From JAXDLK01 sp034666665 (GTDB taxonomy: Bacteria > Desulfobacterota > Binatia > JACPRU01), in assembly GCA_034666665.1 (NCBI GenBank), contig JAXDLK010000108.1, forward strand, positions 1 through 17,421: 17,421 bases of DNA, given 5' to 3'. A model generated the notes under the pieces. It made no database searches. It saw nothing but the letters and a program-made list of their open reading frames with translations, and was not told where the DNA came from. The number at the start of each line of letters is the position of its first letter. Position 1 is the first letter of the stretch. The position numbers and the translations under genes are program-made. Below, in pieces: positions 1 through 5,733 of this stretch.

Positions 1-699
1 CTAGCCGAGCGCGTCCGCCGCGAACGCGGCCATGCGATCGTATCCCGCCGGCGTCGGATGCAGACCTTCCGGCGAGTGCAGCAGGCCCGAGGCGGGAGTG
101 AACATGGCTCCGTCGAGCGCAGCGAAGAAGTCGATGACGAAGATCCCCGACTGCTGGCCGGCGGCGAGGATGCGCTGATTCAGGTCGTTGACCGTGGCCG
201 TCGGAACCACGTGCGCGTGGTCGCAGCAGATGGGCGTGAGCGTCGCGAAGAACGGCTCCGCGCCGGCCTCCATCGTCTGGCTCGCCAGCGTGCGCAGGTT
301 GTTCACCACCGTCGCGGGATCCACACCGTTCAAGAGATCGTTCGCGCCTTCGAGCAGGATCACGTGATCCGCGCGTGGTACGAGCCCGGCGAGCAGCGAC
401 GGCAGCCGCTGCACACCGCGCTCGGTCTCCTCACCGGGCTGTCCGCCGTTGGTGACGAGCACGCCGGAGGTGAGCTCCAGGCGTGCGGGGTAACCGGCGG
501 ATCCGAGCGAGGGCTCCGAGGTCTCCTCCGGACCATCCCCCACTCCGCGGGTGATGCTGTCGCCGAAGGCGAGGACGTGAATCGTCCCGTCCTGGTTCAC
601 GTCCGACAGTCGCGACCCGTCCCCGCCTCCGCCGCCACACGAGGTGACCAGCGGAATCAGCAAGAGACACGATGCGATCGACCAGCCGAGGTTCCGCAC
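1..699 (-). CDS. SGNH/GDSL-hydrolase lipoprotein
   Basis: A 232-residue secreted lipoprotein of the SGNH hydrolase superfamily, probably an esterase, lipase or carbohydrate deacetylase of the periplasm or outer membrane; the substrate is unknown. The N-terminus is a type II signal peptide with lipobox LVTSC (Cys21), then a Gly-rich linker. Block I is FGDSIT with nucleophile Ser48, block II is NGGQPGE (84-90), block III is GANDL (Asn120) and block V is EGLHPTPAGY with His214. The acid position of block V is Glu211 instead of the usual Asp. A short DVNQDG stretch (33-38) before block I resembles a dockerin or EF-hand calcium loop. The GTG start at 697-699 is supported by a GGGGAGG ribosome site four bases upstream. 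It is divergently transcribed from the sugar-epimerase operon. The stop lies at the window edge, so downstream partners cannot be seen. Family assignment is firm, function is not. Confidence 0.9.
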   Translation of the reverse strand: MRNLGWSIASCLLLIPLVTSCGGGGGDGSRLSDVNQDGTIHVLAFGDSITRGVGDGPEETSEPSLGSAGYPARLELTSGVLVTNGGQPGEETERGVQRLPSLLAGLVPRADHVILLEGANDLLNGVDPATVVNNLRTLASQTMEAGAEPFFATLTPICCDHAHVVPTATVNDLNQRILAAGQQSGIFVIDFFAALDGAMFTPASGLLHSPEGLHPTPAGYDRMAAFAADALG

Positions 700-703
700 A
701 CGA

Positions 704-710
704 CCTCCCC
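704..710 (-). promoter_or_regulatory. Shine-Dalgarno site of the SGNH lipoprotein gene
   Basis: The minus strand reads GGGGAGG here, followed by four bases and then the GTG at 699-697. It is one of the few strong ribosome sites in the window and fixes the GTG as the start. Confidence 0.7.
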
Positions 711-731
711 GCAGCGAGAGAATAGCCGGCG

Positions 732-760
732 CTTAAACGTGAAATCCCACGGCATTGCAA
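732..760 (-). promoter_or_regulatory. candidate sigma70-type promoter for the lipoprotein gene
   Basis: On the minus strand TTGCAA (760-755) is followed by a 17-base spacer and TTTAAG (737-732), each matching four of six consensus bases. Transcription would begin near 725, leaving a leader of about 25 bases that contains the GGGGAGG site. The 99-base divergent gap 700-798 must also hold the promoter of the forward epimerase operon, for which I see no convincing hexamers. Assigned by pattern only. Confidence 0.35.
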
Positions 761-798
761 GGGAAGTAGAAACCCGACAAGTTGGCGCGCCGCGCTCG

Positions 799-1818
799 AT
801 GCTCGTTCCCCGCGAAGAAGAAGCCGCTCGTGTCGAGGGATCGCGCCCGAGAACGGTGTTGGTCACCGGCGCCACCGGAGTCGTCGGCCGGCACCTGGTC
901 CCTGCGCTGCTCCGTCAGGGGAGCCGGGTTCGCTGCCTCGTCCGTCGCCCCGATTCCGCCGCGCCACTCGCGTCATCCGCGGCGGAGATCGTCAGTGGCA
1001 GCGTCGAGGACAGGGACGCGGTTGCGCGGGCCCTCGATGGTTGCCGCGTGGTCTTCCATCTCGCCGCCGCGGACGCCGCCGAGGGCGACGCCATCTTGCA
1101 GAGGACGAACGTCGACGGCACTCGGACGGTACTCGAGGCGGCGCGAGCGGCGGGCACCGAGCGCGTGGTGCACGTGAGCACCGTCGCGGTCCACGGCGCG
1201 GTCGGCTCGCCACCCGCCGACGAGGACGCGCCGCTGGAACCGGGGGACGCGTACCAGCGGACCAAGCTCGAGGGCGAGAACCTCGCCCGCGAGTACTCGC
1301 AGGAGGGCCTCGCGGTCGTGATCTTGCGGCCGGCATCGCTCTACGGGCCGGGAGACGTCCGCCTGCTGCCGCTCTTCCGGCTGGCCCTCCGGAGGCCGCC
1401 GGTGCTCCTGGGCTCGGGAAAGACGCTCTACCATCTGCTCTACGTCGACGACCTGGTACGAGCCTTGGTGCTGGCGGGCGAGCCGCACGGCCCGGCTGCG
1501 GGCACGTTCATCGTCGCCGGCCCGGAGGCCACCACGATCCGGGAGCTCTATCGGGAGATCGCCGAGGCCGCCGGTCATCGTCACCCCCGCATCGTCCGGC
1601 TACCGGTACGACCGCTGCTCGCGGCCGAGCGCGCCACGAGCAGCGCGGGCCTGCGCTTCCCGGTCGCACGTCGGGAGCTCGAGTTCTTCGTCAAGGATCG
1701 TTCCTTCCGCACCGATCGCGCTCGCGATGCGCTCGGATTCGTGCCGGAGATCTCCATCGGGCACGGCATCCGGCGAACGCTGGCCTGGTACCGGCAGCGC
1801 GGGCTCGTCCGGCGGTGA
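799..1818 (+). CDS. NAD(P)-dependent epimerase/dehydratase (extended SDR)
   Basis: A 339-residue extended short-chain dehydrogenase of the NAD-dependent epimerase/dehydratase family, which usually epimerises, dehydrates or reduces nucleotide sugars in the cytoplasm. The Rossmann motif TGATGVVG lies at 23-30. The active site shows VSTVAVHG (catalytic Ser127) and YQRTK (Tyr152, Lys156), and LRPASLYGPGD (176-186) is the usual segment after it. The first clear start is the ATG at 799, about 20 residues before the Rossmann strand. The frame stays open far upstream, but that part is antisense to the lipoprotein and has no domain content. No clear ribosome site precedes the ATG. The stop TGA overlaps the GTG of the flippase-like gene (GTGA), so the two are probably translationally coupled. 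The exact sugar substrate cannot be told; a hydroxysteroid-dehydrogenase-like or reductase role is an alternative. Confidence 0.9.
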   Translation: MLVPREEEAARVEGSRPRTVLVTGATGVVGRHLVPALLRQGSRVRCLVRRPDSAAPLASSAAEIVSGSVEDRDAVARALDGCRVVFHLAAADAAEGDAILQRTNVDGTRTVLEAARAAGTERVVHVSTVAVHGAVGSPPADEDAPLEPGDAYQRTKLEGENLAREYSQEGLAVVILRPASLYGPGDVRLLPLFRLALRRPPVLLGSGKTLYHLLYVDDLVRALVLAGEPHGPAAGTFIVAGPEATTIRELYREIAEAAGHRHPRIVRLPVRPLLAAERATSSAGLRFPVARRELEFFVKDRSFRTDRARDALGFVPEISIGHGIRRTLAWYRQRGLVRR

Positions 1819-2771
1819 AGCACGCGGGCTTCATCGCACGAGCACTGGTCGGCATCGGGCTCCTCGCGCTCCTTCTCCACCGGGTCGGCATCTCGAGTCT
1901 GGCGGGACTCGCCGCCTCGCCGCGCTGGGTCTACGTGTGGATCTCGCTCGTGTTCTCCGTCCTGCTGGTGGCGATCAGCTGCGCGAAGTGGCGGGCGCTG
2001 CTCGTTCACGGCGGCGTGCGGGTCGGCTTCGGCCGTCTCTTCGCACTCTACTGCATCGGCATCTTCTTCAACCATTTTCTCCCGTCGACGTTCGGCGGCG
2101 ACGTCGCCCGCAGCGTCGGGCTCGGACGCTACACGCGGCAGATGCCGCACGCGTTCGTCACGGTCTTCCTCGAGCGCCTGACGGGCTTCGTTGCCCTCGT
2201 CGGCTGCGCCTGGGCGGGACTCGCCCTCGATCCATCGCTCGTCCGCGAGATGCCTCTGGTCGCCGCTCTGGTGCTCGCGACGCTCGGCTTGGTCGGCGTC
2301 TTCGTGCTGATCGCGCTCGGCGGCCTGCCCTCGGCCGTCACGCGCATCCTCCCCAGCCGGGTCGCACCGCGCATCGTCTCGTTCTTCGACGCCCTTCGCG
2401 GCTTTCGCGACCTTCCGCTGATCGCCCGCGCGATGGGCTACTCGTTCGGCTTCTACGCGCTCGCCGTGCTGAACGTGTACTACAGCGCGCAGGTGTTCGG
2501 TCAGGCGCCGGATCTCGCCGGACTCGCGATCGTCGTGCCGATCGTGCTGGTGGTCTCGTTCGTACCGATCTCCGTCGGCGGCCTCGGTCTCGCGGAGTGG
2601 GCGTACGTCGTCTGTCTCGGGCAGATCGGCGTCCCCGCCGCGGAGGCCGTCGCCGTCGGTCTCGTGCTGCGCGCCAAGATCATGCTTTTCGGCGTGATCG
2701 GAGGCGTCCTGCTCGTTTCGCATCGTTGGGAGGCTACGGATCCCGTACCCCGGGCCGAGGGCGTTGCGTGA
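1815..2771 (+). CDS. flippase-like membrane protein (LPG synthase TM / YbhN-AglD family)
   Basis: A 318-residue integral membrane protein of the lysylphosphatidylglycerol synthase transmembrane region family (UPF0104, YbhN/AglD-like). It has about eight hydrophobic segments and no catalytic domain. Family hallmarks are NHFLPSTFGGDVAR (86-99), ERLTGF (120-125) and PISVGGLGLAEWAY (251-264), the positions equivalent to the substrate-binding groove of MprF-type flippases. Such stand-alone domains are often found in glycan clusters and are thought to move or handle glycolipids; direct proof is rare. The GTG start at 1815 overlaps the preceding stop by four bases. The gene's own stop overlaps the GTG of the pyruvyl transferase by four bases, so it sits in the middle of a coupled three-gene operon. 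That context suggests work on the same lipid-linked sugar. Confidence 0.87.
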   Translation: MKHAGFIARALVGIGLLALLLHRVGISSLAGLAASPRWVYVWISLVFSVLLVAISCAKWRALLVHGGVRVGFGRLFALYCIGIFFNHFLPSTFGGDVARSVGLGRYTRQMPHAFVTVFLERLTGFVALVGCAWAGLALDPSLVREMPLVAALVLATLGLVGVFVLIALGGLPSAVTRILPSRVAPRIVSFFDALRGFRDLPLIARAMGYSFGFYALAVLNVYYSAQVFGQAPDLAGLAIVVPIVLVVSFVPISVGGLGLAEWAYVVCLGQIGVPAAEAVAVGLVLRAKIMLFGVIGGVLLVSHRWEATDPVPRAEGVA

Positions 2772-3967
2772 ACGAACGGGTTCGGCGGATCACTCTGCTC
2801 GGCTCGTCGTCCGGCCGGAACGCGGGGGACGCAGCGCTCATCCGCGCGATCGTCGAAGGGCTCCGGCGCGAGCTTCCGGGCGCACGCTTCGAGATCCCGA
2901 CGATCGCCCCGGGGTTCCTCCGCCGCTCCTATCCGGCAGACGTGGTGACGCCGATTCCCATCCTTCCCTGGAACCTGAGCATTCGCTTCTTCGGGGTGCC
3001 CACGTTCCGCTCGGTCGCCCGCACGGACGCGACGCTGGTCTTCGATGCGATCCTCTTCGACCGGTCGCTCAGGAACCCGTTCTTCAACCACCTCTGGCCG
3101 CTCCAGTTCCTGCTCCCGTACGCGAAGCGCTGCGGCAAGAAGGTGGTGTTTCACGATGTCGGCGTGGGACCCGTGGACACGGCAGCGGGGCGCGAGGTGC
3201 TGCGACGCGCGCTCGCGACCGGCGACCTCTTCCTCATCCGCGATCCGGACTCGCTCGCGCTCGCGCGCGAGGTGGGCCTGCCGCCGAAGCCGGTGCATCT
3301 CATGGCCGATGCGGCCTTCGACCATCCGCCGGCGAGCGCCACGCGCATCGGCGAGATCCTTCGCGGCCTCGACCTCGCGCCGGAGCGCAGCCGCGTCGGC
3401 GTCAACGTCAACGCCTACCTCGACAGCTGGGCGTCCGAGAACGGCGGCACCGTCGACGCCCAGCGGTTCGCGACCGTGATCGCCGAGGTCGCCGATCGCA
3501 TGGTCCTCGACTGGCATGCCGCCGTCGTCTTTTTCGTGACGCAGCGCATGGACGAGCCGATCACCCGCAGCGTCCAGGCGCGCATGAAGACACGCGAGCA
3601 CTCGCGGATCCTCGGCAACGGCGAGCTCGCCCCCGAAGAGCTCCAGGGAGCCATGGGCGAGATGGCGTTCTTCGTCGGCATGCGCCTCCACTCGCTGCTG
3701 CTCGCCGCCAGTCGCGAGACGCCGATCGCCGGGCTCGTCTACCAGAAGAAGGTCGAGAGCATGCTCCGCTACCTCGAGCTTCCCGAATCCGCCGTACCGA
3801 TGGCGCCCTTCGAAGCCGAATCTCTGTGGCAGCGGATCGACGATCGCTGGCGCCACCGGGACGACATCCGCCAGCGTCTCTCGCGACGTGTCGCTCAGAT
3901 GCGCGAGCTGGCGCGCGAGTCGATGCGGCTGACCGCCGATCTGCTGCGCGCTCCCTCGAATCCGTGA
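2768..3967 (+). CDS. polysaccharide pyruvyl transferase family protein
   Basis: A 399-residue cytoplasmic protein of the polysaccharide pyruvyl transferase family (CsaB/WcaK-like). These enzymes add a ketal-linked pyruvate from phosphoenolpyruvate to a sugar of a surface polymer. The N-terminal half has the family signature GSSSGRNAGDAAL (12-24), and VVFHDVGVGPVD (126-137) fits the family core. The C-terminal half has the conserved GMRLHSLLLAASRETPI (304-320) containing the Arg-Leu-His element. Length fits the family. The GTG at 2768 overlaps the previous stop (GTGA) and has GAGGG six bases upstream, which supports this start. It is the last gene of the operon; 93 bases without any clear terminator separate it from the convergent toxin gene. 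Pyruvyl transfer is a family inference, since some members have other sugar-linked roles. Confidence 0.88.
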   Translation: MNERVRRITLLGSSSGRNAGDAALIRAIVEGLRRELPGARFEIPTIAPGFLRRSYPADVVTPIPILPWNLSIRFFGVPTFRSVARTDATLVFDAILFDRSLRNPFFNHLWPLQFLLPYAKRCGKKVVFHDVGVGPVDTAAGREVLRRALATGDLFLIRDPDSLALAREVGLPPKPVHLMADAAFDHPPASATRIGEILRGLDLAPERSRVGVNVNAYLDSWASENGGTVDAQRFATVIAEVADRMVLDWHAAVVFFVTQRMDEPITRSVQARMKTREHSRILGNGELAPEELQGAMGEMAFFVGMRLHSLLLAASRETPIAGLVYQKKVESMLRYLELPESAVPMAPFEAESLWQRIDDRWRHRDDIRQRLSRRVAQMRELARESMRLTADLLRAPSNP

Positions 3968-4060
3968 CCGTTCGCCGTTGCCGAGGCGGGGGCACGATCC
4001 ACGGGGCTTATCGCCGAGAGGCGGACCACGCTCGCGATCCGTCGGCTCCCGACGAGACGA

Positions 4061-4387
4061 TCAGTCGCACCCGGCCGCTACCGCCAGCGCGCGGCAGATC
4101 GCGCGCATCTTCTCGGCGTCGAGACGGCCGATCGGGCGTGAGAGACGGGCGCGCTCCACCGTTTGAACGTGGTCGAGGTTCACGGCGGAGTCGTGCCGGA
4201 GCCCTTCCCTGGTTCCGATGATCACCTCACTCGGCAAGCCGCGGATCGTGGATGTAACCGGCGCTACGAGCACCGTGTGAAGCACCGCGATCGCCTCGGG
4301 ACGGCTCAAGACCACGACGGGTCTTCGCTTGTCGGGTCGGCGGAACTCGTACGTCCAGATGTCGCCGCGAACTACTTCTCTGGCCAT
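4061..4387 (-). CDS. MazF/PemK-family endoribonuclease toxin
   Basis: A 108-residue protein of the PemK/MazF family, toxins that cleave mRNA at short sequence motifs and are held inactive by a cognate antitoxin. Visible family features are RGDIWTYEF at the N-terminus, the KRRPVVVLS strand (20-28) with the conserved Arg, VAPVTST (42-48) carrying the conserved Thr/Ser, and DSAVNLDHVQTVERARL (66-82). The ATG at 4387 gives a typical MazF length and overlaps the antitoxin reading frame by 16 bases. A GTG 18 bases upstream (4405) is possible but adds an unmatched MGRRRF. No good ribosome site is seen, so translation is probably coupled to the antitoxin. The gene is apparently intact. Cleavage specificity cannot be predicted. 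Confidence 0.9.
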   Translation of the reverse strand: MAREVVRGDIWTYEFRRPDKRRPVVVLSRPEAIAVLHTVLVAPVTSTIRGLPSEVIIGTREGLRHDSAVNLDHVQTVERARLSRPIGRLDAEKMRAICRALAVAAGCD

Positions 4388-4602
4388 GAACCGTCGTCTG
4401 CCCACCCGGCCAGATCCGGGTCGGTCGGATGCTTCCCGTAGCCACGCTCGTAGGCTTCCGCCACCGCGCTCCGCTGCTTCTTCCTGAGGTACTCCGCCGC
4501 CGCGCGGCGTAACACCGCCGATCGTCCGCTGCGCTTCACTTCGTCGTCGGCGTCGAGCCGTTCGAGCAATCGTTCATCGATCGTGATCTGGATCGCCTTC
4601 AT
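4372..4602 (-). CDS. ribbon-helix-helix antitoxin (MazE6/CopG-like)
   Basis: A 76-residue antitoxin partner of the MazF-like toxin. The first 42 residues form a ribbon-helix-helix DNA-binding domain: beta strand AIQITID, then helices LLERLDADDE and GRSAVLRRAAAEYLRKK. The acidic, Trp-containing tail ending DLAGWADDGSWPEK is the usual kind of flexible toxin-neutralising segment. The ATG at 4602 is chosen because the ribbon strand begins at residue 3; the frame is open further upstream, but that sequence has no RHH character and is antisense to promoter-like DNA. A promoter-like pair of hexamers places the likely transcription start almost at the ATG, so the message may be leaderless. An inverted repeat upstream is a candidate autoregulatory operator. 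Confidence 0.88.
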   Translation of the reverse strand: MKAIQITIDERLLERLDADDEVKRSGRSAVLRRAAAEYLRKKQRSAVAEAYERGYGKHPTDPDLAGWADDGSWPEK

Positions 4603-4608
4603 GTGGAT

Positions 4609-4637
4609 AAAATATGTGGATTGCAGCACAACATCAA
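4609..4637 (-). promoter_or_regulatory. candidate promoter of the toxin-antitoxin operon
   Basis: On the minus strand TTGATG (4637-4632), a 17-base spacer and TATTTT (4614-4609) match the sigma70 pattern at four of six positions each. Only six bases separate the -10 from the antitoxin ATG, which implies a leaderless or nearly leaderless mRNA. The sequence sits in a local AT-rich pocket in otherwise very GC-rich DNA, inside the 43-base gap between the two genes. Confidence 0.5.
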
Positions 4638-4643
4638 TGTGCT
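4625..4643. promoter_or_regulatory. inverted repeat, candidate antitoxin operator
   Basis: AGCACA (4625-4630) and TGTGCT (4638-4643) are perfect inverted copies seven bases apart. A second, nested palindrome ACAT-CA-ATGT covers 4631-4640. They overlap the proposed -35 hexamer, where a ribbon-helix-helix antitoxin bound there would block its own promoter. Direct ATCCACAT copies also flank the -10. The operator role is inferred from position. Confidence 0.4.
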
Positions 4644-4645
4644 CC

Positions 4646-5722
4646 TCACCAGGGGGCAGGCACCGGCCCGTAGGCGCGAGTGTCGACCGACCGCCCGGGC
4701 ACCAGCCTCTCGGTGCGGAGGTACGTCCACAAGGCATCCGAGGCAATGCGATGGGCAATCTCGCTCGGATGGGGGTCATGGAAGGGCACCGCCTCCAGCC
4801 GCGTGCGGTCGAGGTCGCGGAAAAACGGCAGGAGGTCGAGCGCACGGAGATGCGCGTGCGCGAGCGCGCGCTGGACCTTCGCGTGAATGCCGGCGAAGGG
4901 ATAGTCGTGGTCGCCGAGCCCCCAGGAGAAGAGCGGGAAGATCATCACCACCGCCGGCGTCCTGGTCTCGCGCGAATAGCGTCCGAGCTCGAGGAGCGCC
5001 TTCCGCGTCCGCTGCCAGCCCGTGTACTTCGCCCGGTAGAGGTAGCGATAGTAACGGATCTGGTCGCGAAAGCTCCGCCAGTTGAACAGCCGGTGGATCA
5101 CCAGCCGCGCGAGCGCGGAATGGTGGTAGAGAAACCCCGTCCGGCCTCCCGGCTTGCGGAAGAACCCGACGTGCAGCCGCGTTTCGAGCGCCTTGGTCTC
5201 CCGCGGCCGCGACCAGTCCTCGGCGTCGTTCAGGCAGTAACCGAGGATGATGAGATCCGGATCGTGGCCGCCGGCCACGTGCCGGATGCGCTCGACCTGC
5301 TCGGGCGTAGAGGTGCCCGAGATCGCCAGGTTCCACACCTCGTACGAGACGTGGTCGCGATTGCCGAAGACGTTGAGCGACCGTTCGAGCCGTTTCACGT
5401 AGGTGTCGTCGTACGCCACCGCGCCGCCCGCGGTGAACGAGTCGCCGAACACCAGCACGCGGAAATGGTTCGGACCCTTCTCGCGGGGGTACTGGAAGTC
5501 GCGCATCGCGAGCGAGTTCTCCGGAAACGGGCCGCGAAAGATCGAGGGACGGTCGTAGGTCGGCGTGACCGGGGGAATGAAACGGGCGACGCACTCGAGA
5601 ACCGCGACGCCGAGCACCAGGCTGCCGAGCATCACCGCGATTCCCGCGAGCACCCGCCGAGAGCGCCGAGGCACGGCCACCGGTTCGTTCCGAGGCGTGT
5701 CCCGCCTCTCGGCCGTCGTCAC
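4646..5722 (-). CDS. membrane-anchored SGNH/GDSL-hydrolase-family protein
   Basis: A 358-residue protein with a cytoplasmic basic N-terminus (RRSRR, 20-24), one transmembrane helix (about 25-46) and an extracytoplasmic SGNH domain. Block I is VFGDSFTAGG with nucleophile Ser95, NLAISG (131-136) holds the block II glycine, GYCLNDAEDW supplies block III Asn165, and FHDPHPSEIAH supplies Asp316 and His318. The complete Ser-Gly-Asn-His set argues for an active esterase or acyl/acetyl-transfer enzyme on an envelope glycan or lipid; the substrate is unknown. The GTG at 5722 is the only reasonable start, 11 bases after the stop of the upstream fusion gene and well placed before the helix, though its ribosome site is poor. 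It is the second gene of a two-gene operon with the flippase-propeller fusion. A long open frame continues upstream in the same frame, but it is antisense-like shadow sequence. Confidence 0.87.
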   Translation of the reverse strand: MTTAERRDTPRNEPVAVPRRSRRVLAGIAVMLGSLVLGVAVLECVARFIPPVTPTYDRPSIFRGPFPENSLAMRDFQYPREKGPNHFRVLVFGDSFTAGGAVAYDDTYVKRLERSLNVFGNRDHVSYEVWNLAISGTSTPEQVERIRHVAGGHDPDLIILGYCLNDAEDWSRPRETKALETRLHVGFFRKPGGRTGFLYHHSALARLVIHRLFNWRSFRDQIRYYRYLYRAKYTGWQRTRKALLELGRYSRETRTPAVVMIFPLFSWGLGDHDYPFAGIHAKVQRALAHAHLRALDLLPFFRDLDRTRLEAVPFHDPHPSEIAHRIASDALWTYLRTERLVPGRSVDTRAYGPVPAPW

Positions 5723-5733
5723 GGCCGAAACGT

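Noticed and set aside
58..798. Long upstream extension of the epimerase frame.
   Set aside because: It is antisense to the lipoprotein gene, has no domain content, and the Rossmann fold begins shortly after the ATG at 799.
3968..4060. Small gene or RNA in the gap between the pyruvyl transferase and toxin genes.
   Set aside because: No open frame with a start signal, no strong hairpin and no promoter-like sequence is visible.
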